5,555 nucleotides of DNA from Actinomycetota bacterium (GTDB lineage Bacteria; Actinomycetota; AC-67), in assembly GCA_005883175.1 (NCBI GenBank), contig VAYV01000265.1, forward strand, positions 3,187 through 8,741, written 5' to 3'. How positions within the stretch are numbered: position 1 is the stretch's first letter; each line of letters begins with the position of its first letter. The notes under the pieces are model-generated. The model was not told the origin of the DNA and searched no databases. It was given only the letters and a program-made list of their open reading frames with translations. A program made the position numbers and the translations under genes. Positions 4,701 through 5,555 of the stretch are shown here, in pieces.

Positions 4701-5555
4701 GGCGCTCCGCGTCATCGTTATCGTGCTCTTGACGGCTACCGCATCGGCCGTTCACCTCCCCGCTGCCGAGGCGACAGCAACGCCCACCTTCCGCTCGCTC
4801 ACTTCCGCTAACACCGGACCAGACCACATCGCATCGTTGACGATCACGGTTCCATCCACCGTCGTCGACGGCGACGTTCTGCTGCTGCTCTTCGAGAGCT
4901 CCAACGCGGCCGACCCCACGGGTCTGGGCGCGTGGACGAAGATCGACTCCGGTGACGCCGGAAGTTCACTGCGAGGCCAGAGCTTCTATCGCATCGCGAA
5001 CCACGAACCCGCGAGCTACACGCTCACGTATTCGACCGCGATCCATATCAACGCCGTGATGATGGATTACTCGGGCGTCGATATAGCGTCGCCGATCTCG
5101 GCACACGGCGTCGTCAGCCTCGACAACTACATGCAGACCATCGCGGGTCCTTCGATGACCGGCGTCGGGCCGAACGACCTTTCGATCATCGCGTACCATG
5201 CGCGCGGCGTCCCGGTCGGCGCCTGGACGTTCACGCCGCCGTCCGGCTGGATCGAGCGCATCCAAGGAACAACGAACAGCCCCAACAACCCCGACGTCGG
5301 CTCCAGCATCGTGGAGAAGGTCGGGGCCGGGGGCTCGCCGAGCGAAACGACATCGATCCAAGTCACATACGTCACGACGGCTTTGGCGCTTCGCGCGAGC
5401 GCCGACAGCGCACCGGTCGCGCGCCTCGCCGTGAGCCCGACGTCCGGTCAAGCGCCGCTTCCGGTCACGGCCGACGCCTCGACCTCAACCGACACCGACG
5501 CAACCCCGATCGCGACGTACGCGTTCGACTTCGGCGACGGCTCTGCCGTGGTCGG
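4696..5555 (+). CDS. Secreted protein with N-terminal beta-rich domain and PKD domain (3' end outside window)
   Basis: The frame is open for 286 codons to the window edge, so the C-terminus is unseen. Residues 1 to about 26 form a signal peptide: basic MRALR, hydrophobic VIVIVLLTATASAV, and a likely cleavage after AAEA. Residues of about 30-235 form a beta-rich domain with regular hydrophobic strands (SLTITVPSTVVDGDVLLLLF 47-66, GAWTKIDSG 78-86, SFYRIANHEPASYTLTY 96-112, VMMDYSGVD 121-129, LSIIAYHAR 162-170). It resembles domains often found beside PKD repeats in large secreted bacterial proteins, but I cannot name the family. Residues 239-286 start a PKD domain: APVARLAVSPTSGQAPLPV, then YAFDFGDGS with the family's FDFGDG core. 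Such proteins are extracellular adhesins or polymer-binding enzymes. The GTG at 4696 has a G-run 11 nt upstream. An in-frame GTG at 4615 would bury the signal peptide 27 residues inside, so it is rejected. Confidence 0.88.
   Translation, partial: MRALRVIVIVLLTATASAVHLPAAEATATPTFRSLTSANTGPDHIASLTITVPSTVVDGDVLLLLFESSNAADPTGLGAWTKIDSGDAGSSLRGQSFYRIANHEPASYTLTYSTAIHINAVMMDYSGVDIASPISAHGVVSLDNYMQTIAGPSMTGVGPNDLSIIAYHARGVPVGAWTFTPPSGWIERIQGTTNSPNNPDVGSSIVEKVGAGGSPSETTSIQVTYVTTALALRASADSAPVARLAVSPTSGQAPLPVTADASTSTDTDATPIATYAFDFGDGSAVV

Noticed and set aside
4966..5451. A 161-codon minus-strand open frame
   Set aside because: It is antisense to the secreted PKD protein, which has a signal peptide and a PKD core. 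The shadow is Arg/Asp-rich nonsense.

Overview
The window is a high-GC chromosomal segment whose gene content (an actinobacterial-type small rhodanese, an anchored YceI protein, a ThuA lipoprotein, a wax ester synthase/DGAT and a secreted PKD protein) fits an Actinomycetota genome, probably an uncultured lineage. Two plus-strand genes have a TANNNT or TATAAT-like -10 box 6-7 nt before the ATG and no Shine-Dalgarno sequence. That is the leaderless arrangement common in this phylum. The phylum call is an inference from gene content and promoter style; no marker gene is present.

Layout: (i) 6-398 (+) is a rhodanese-domain protein that converges on, and overlaps by 43 bp, (ii) 356-1057 (-), a membrane-anchored YceI protein. 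(iii) 1058-1178 is a short divergent spacer holding a strong nested inverted repeat and candidate promoters. (iv) 1179-1958 (+) is a ThuA-domain lipoprotein. (v) 2004-2924 (+) is an alpha/beta hydrolase with a complete Ser-Asp-His set. (vi) 2921-4241 (-) is a wax ester synthase/diacylglycerol acyltransferase (WS/DGAT). (vii) 4242-4695 is a long divergent spacer whose last 90 bases look like a structured 5' leader. (viii) 4696 to the window end (+) is a secreted protein with an N-terminal beta-rich region and the start of a PKD domain; it is cut by the window edge.

The most notable point is that the WS/DGAT gene is broken near its 3' end. The main frame reads normally to Ile422. The expected C-terminal strand region (about 20-25 residues) is then missing, and the terminal helix (PDHLQAAMSDLKKAAGV, then stop) continues in a different frame. 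The literal reading frame instead runs on for more than 1 kb antisense to the hydrolase and into the ThuA gene, and that tail is not a credible protein. The restored stop lies in a CTAG palindrome that also carries the hydrolase stop, so the two genes converge with their stop codons overlapping.

Functionally, the hydrolase and WS/DGAT could act on related acyl lipids (hydrolysis versus ester synthesis), but only adjacency suggests this. The other genes look like independent units of envelope or stress physiology. I see no mobile element, CRISPR array, tRNA or rRNA, and no clear evidence of a new multi-gene system.
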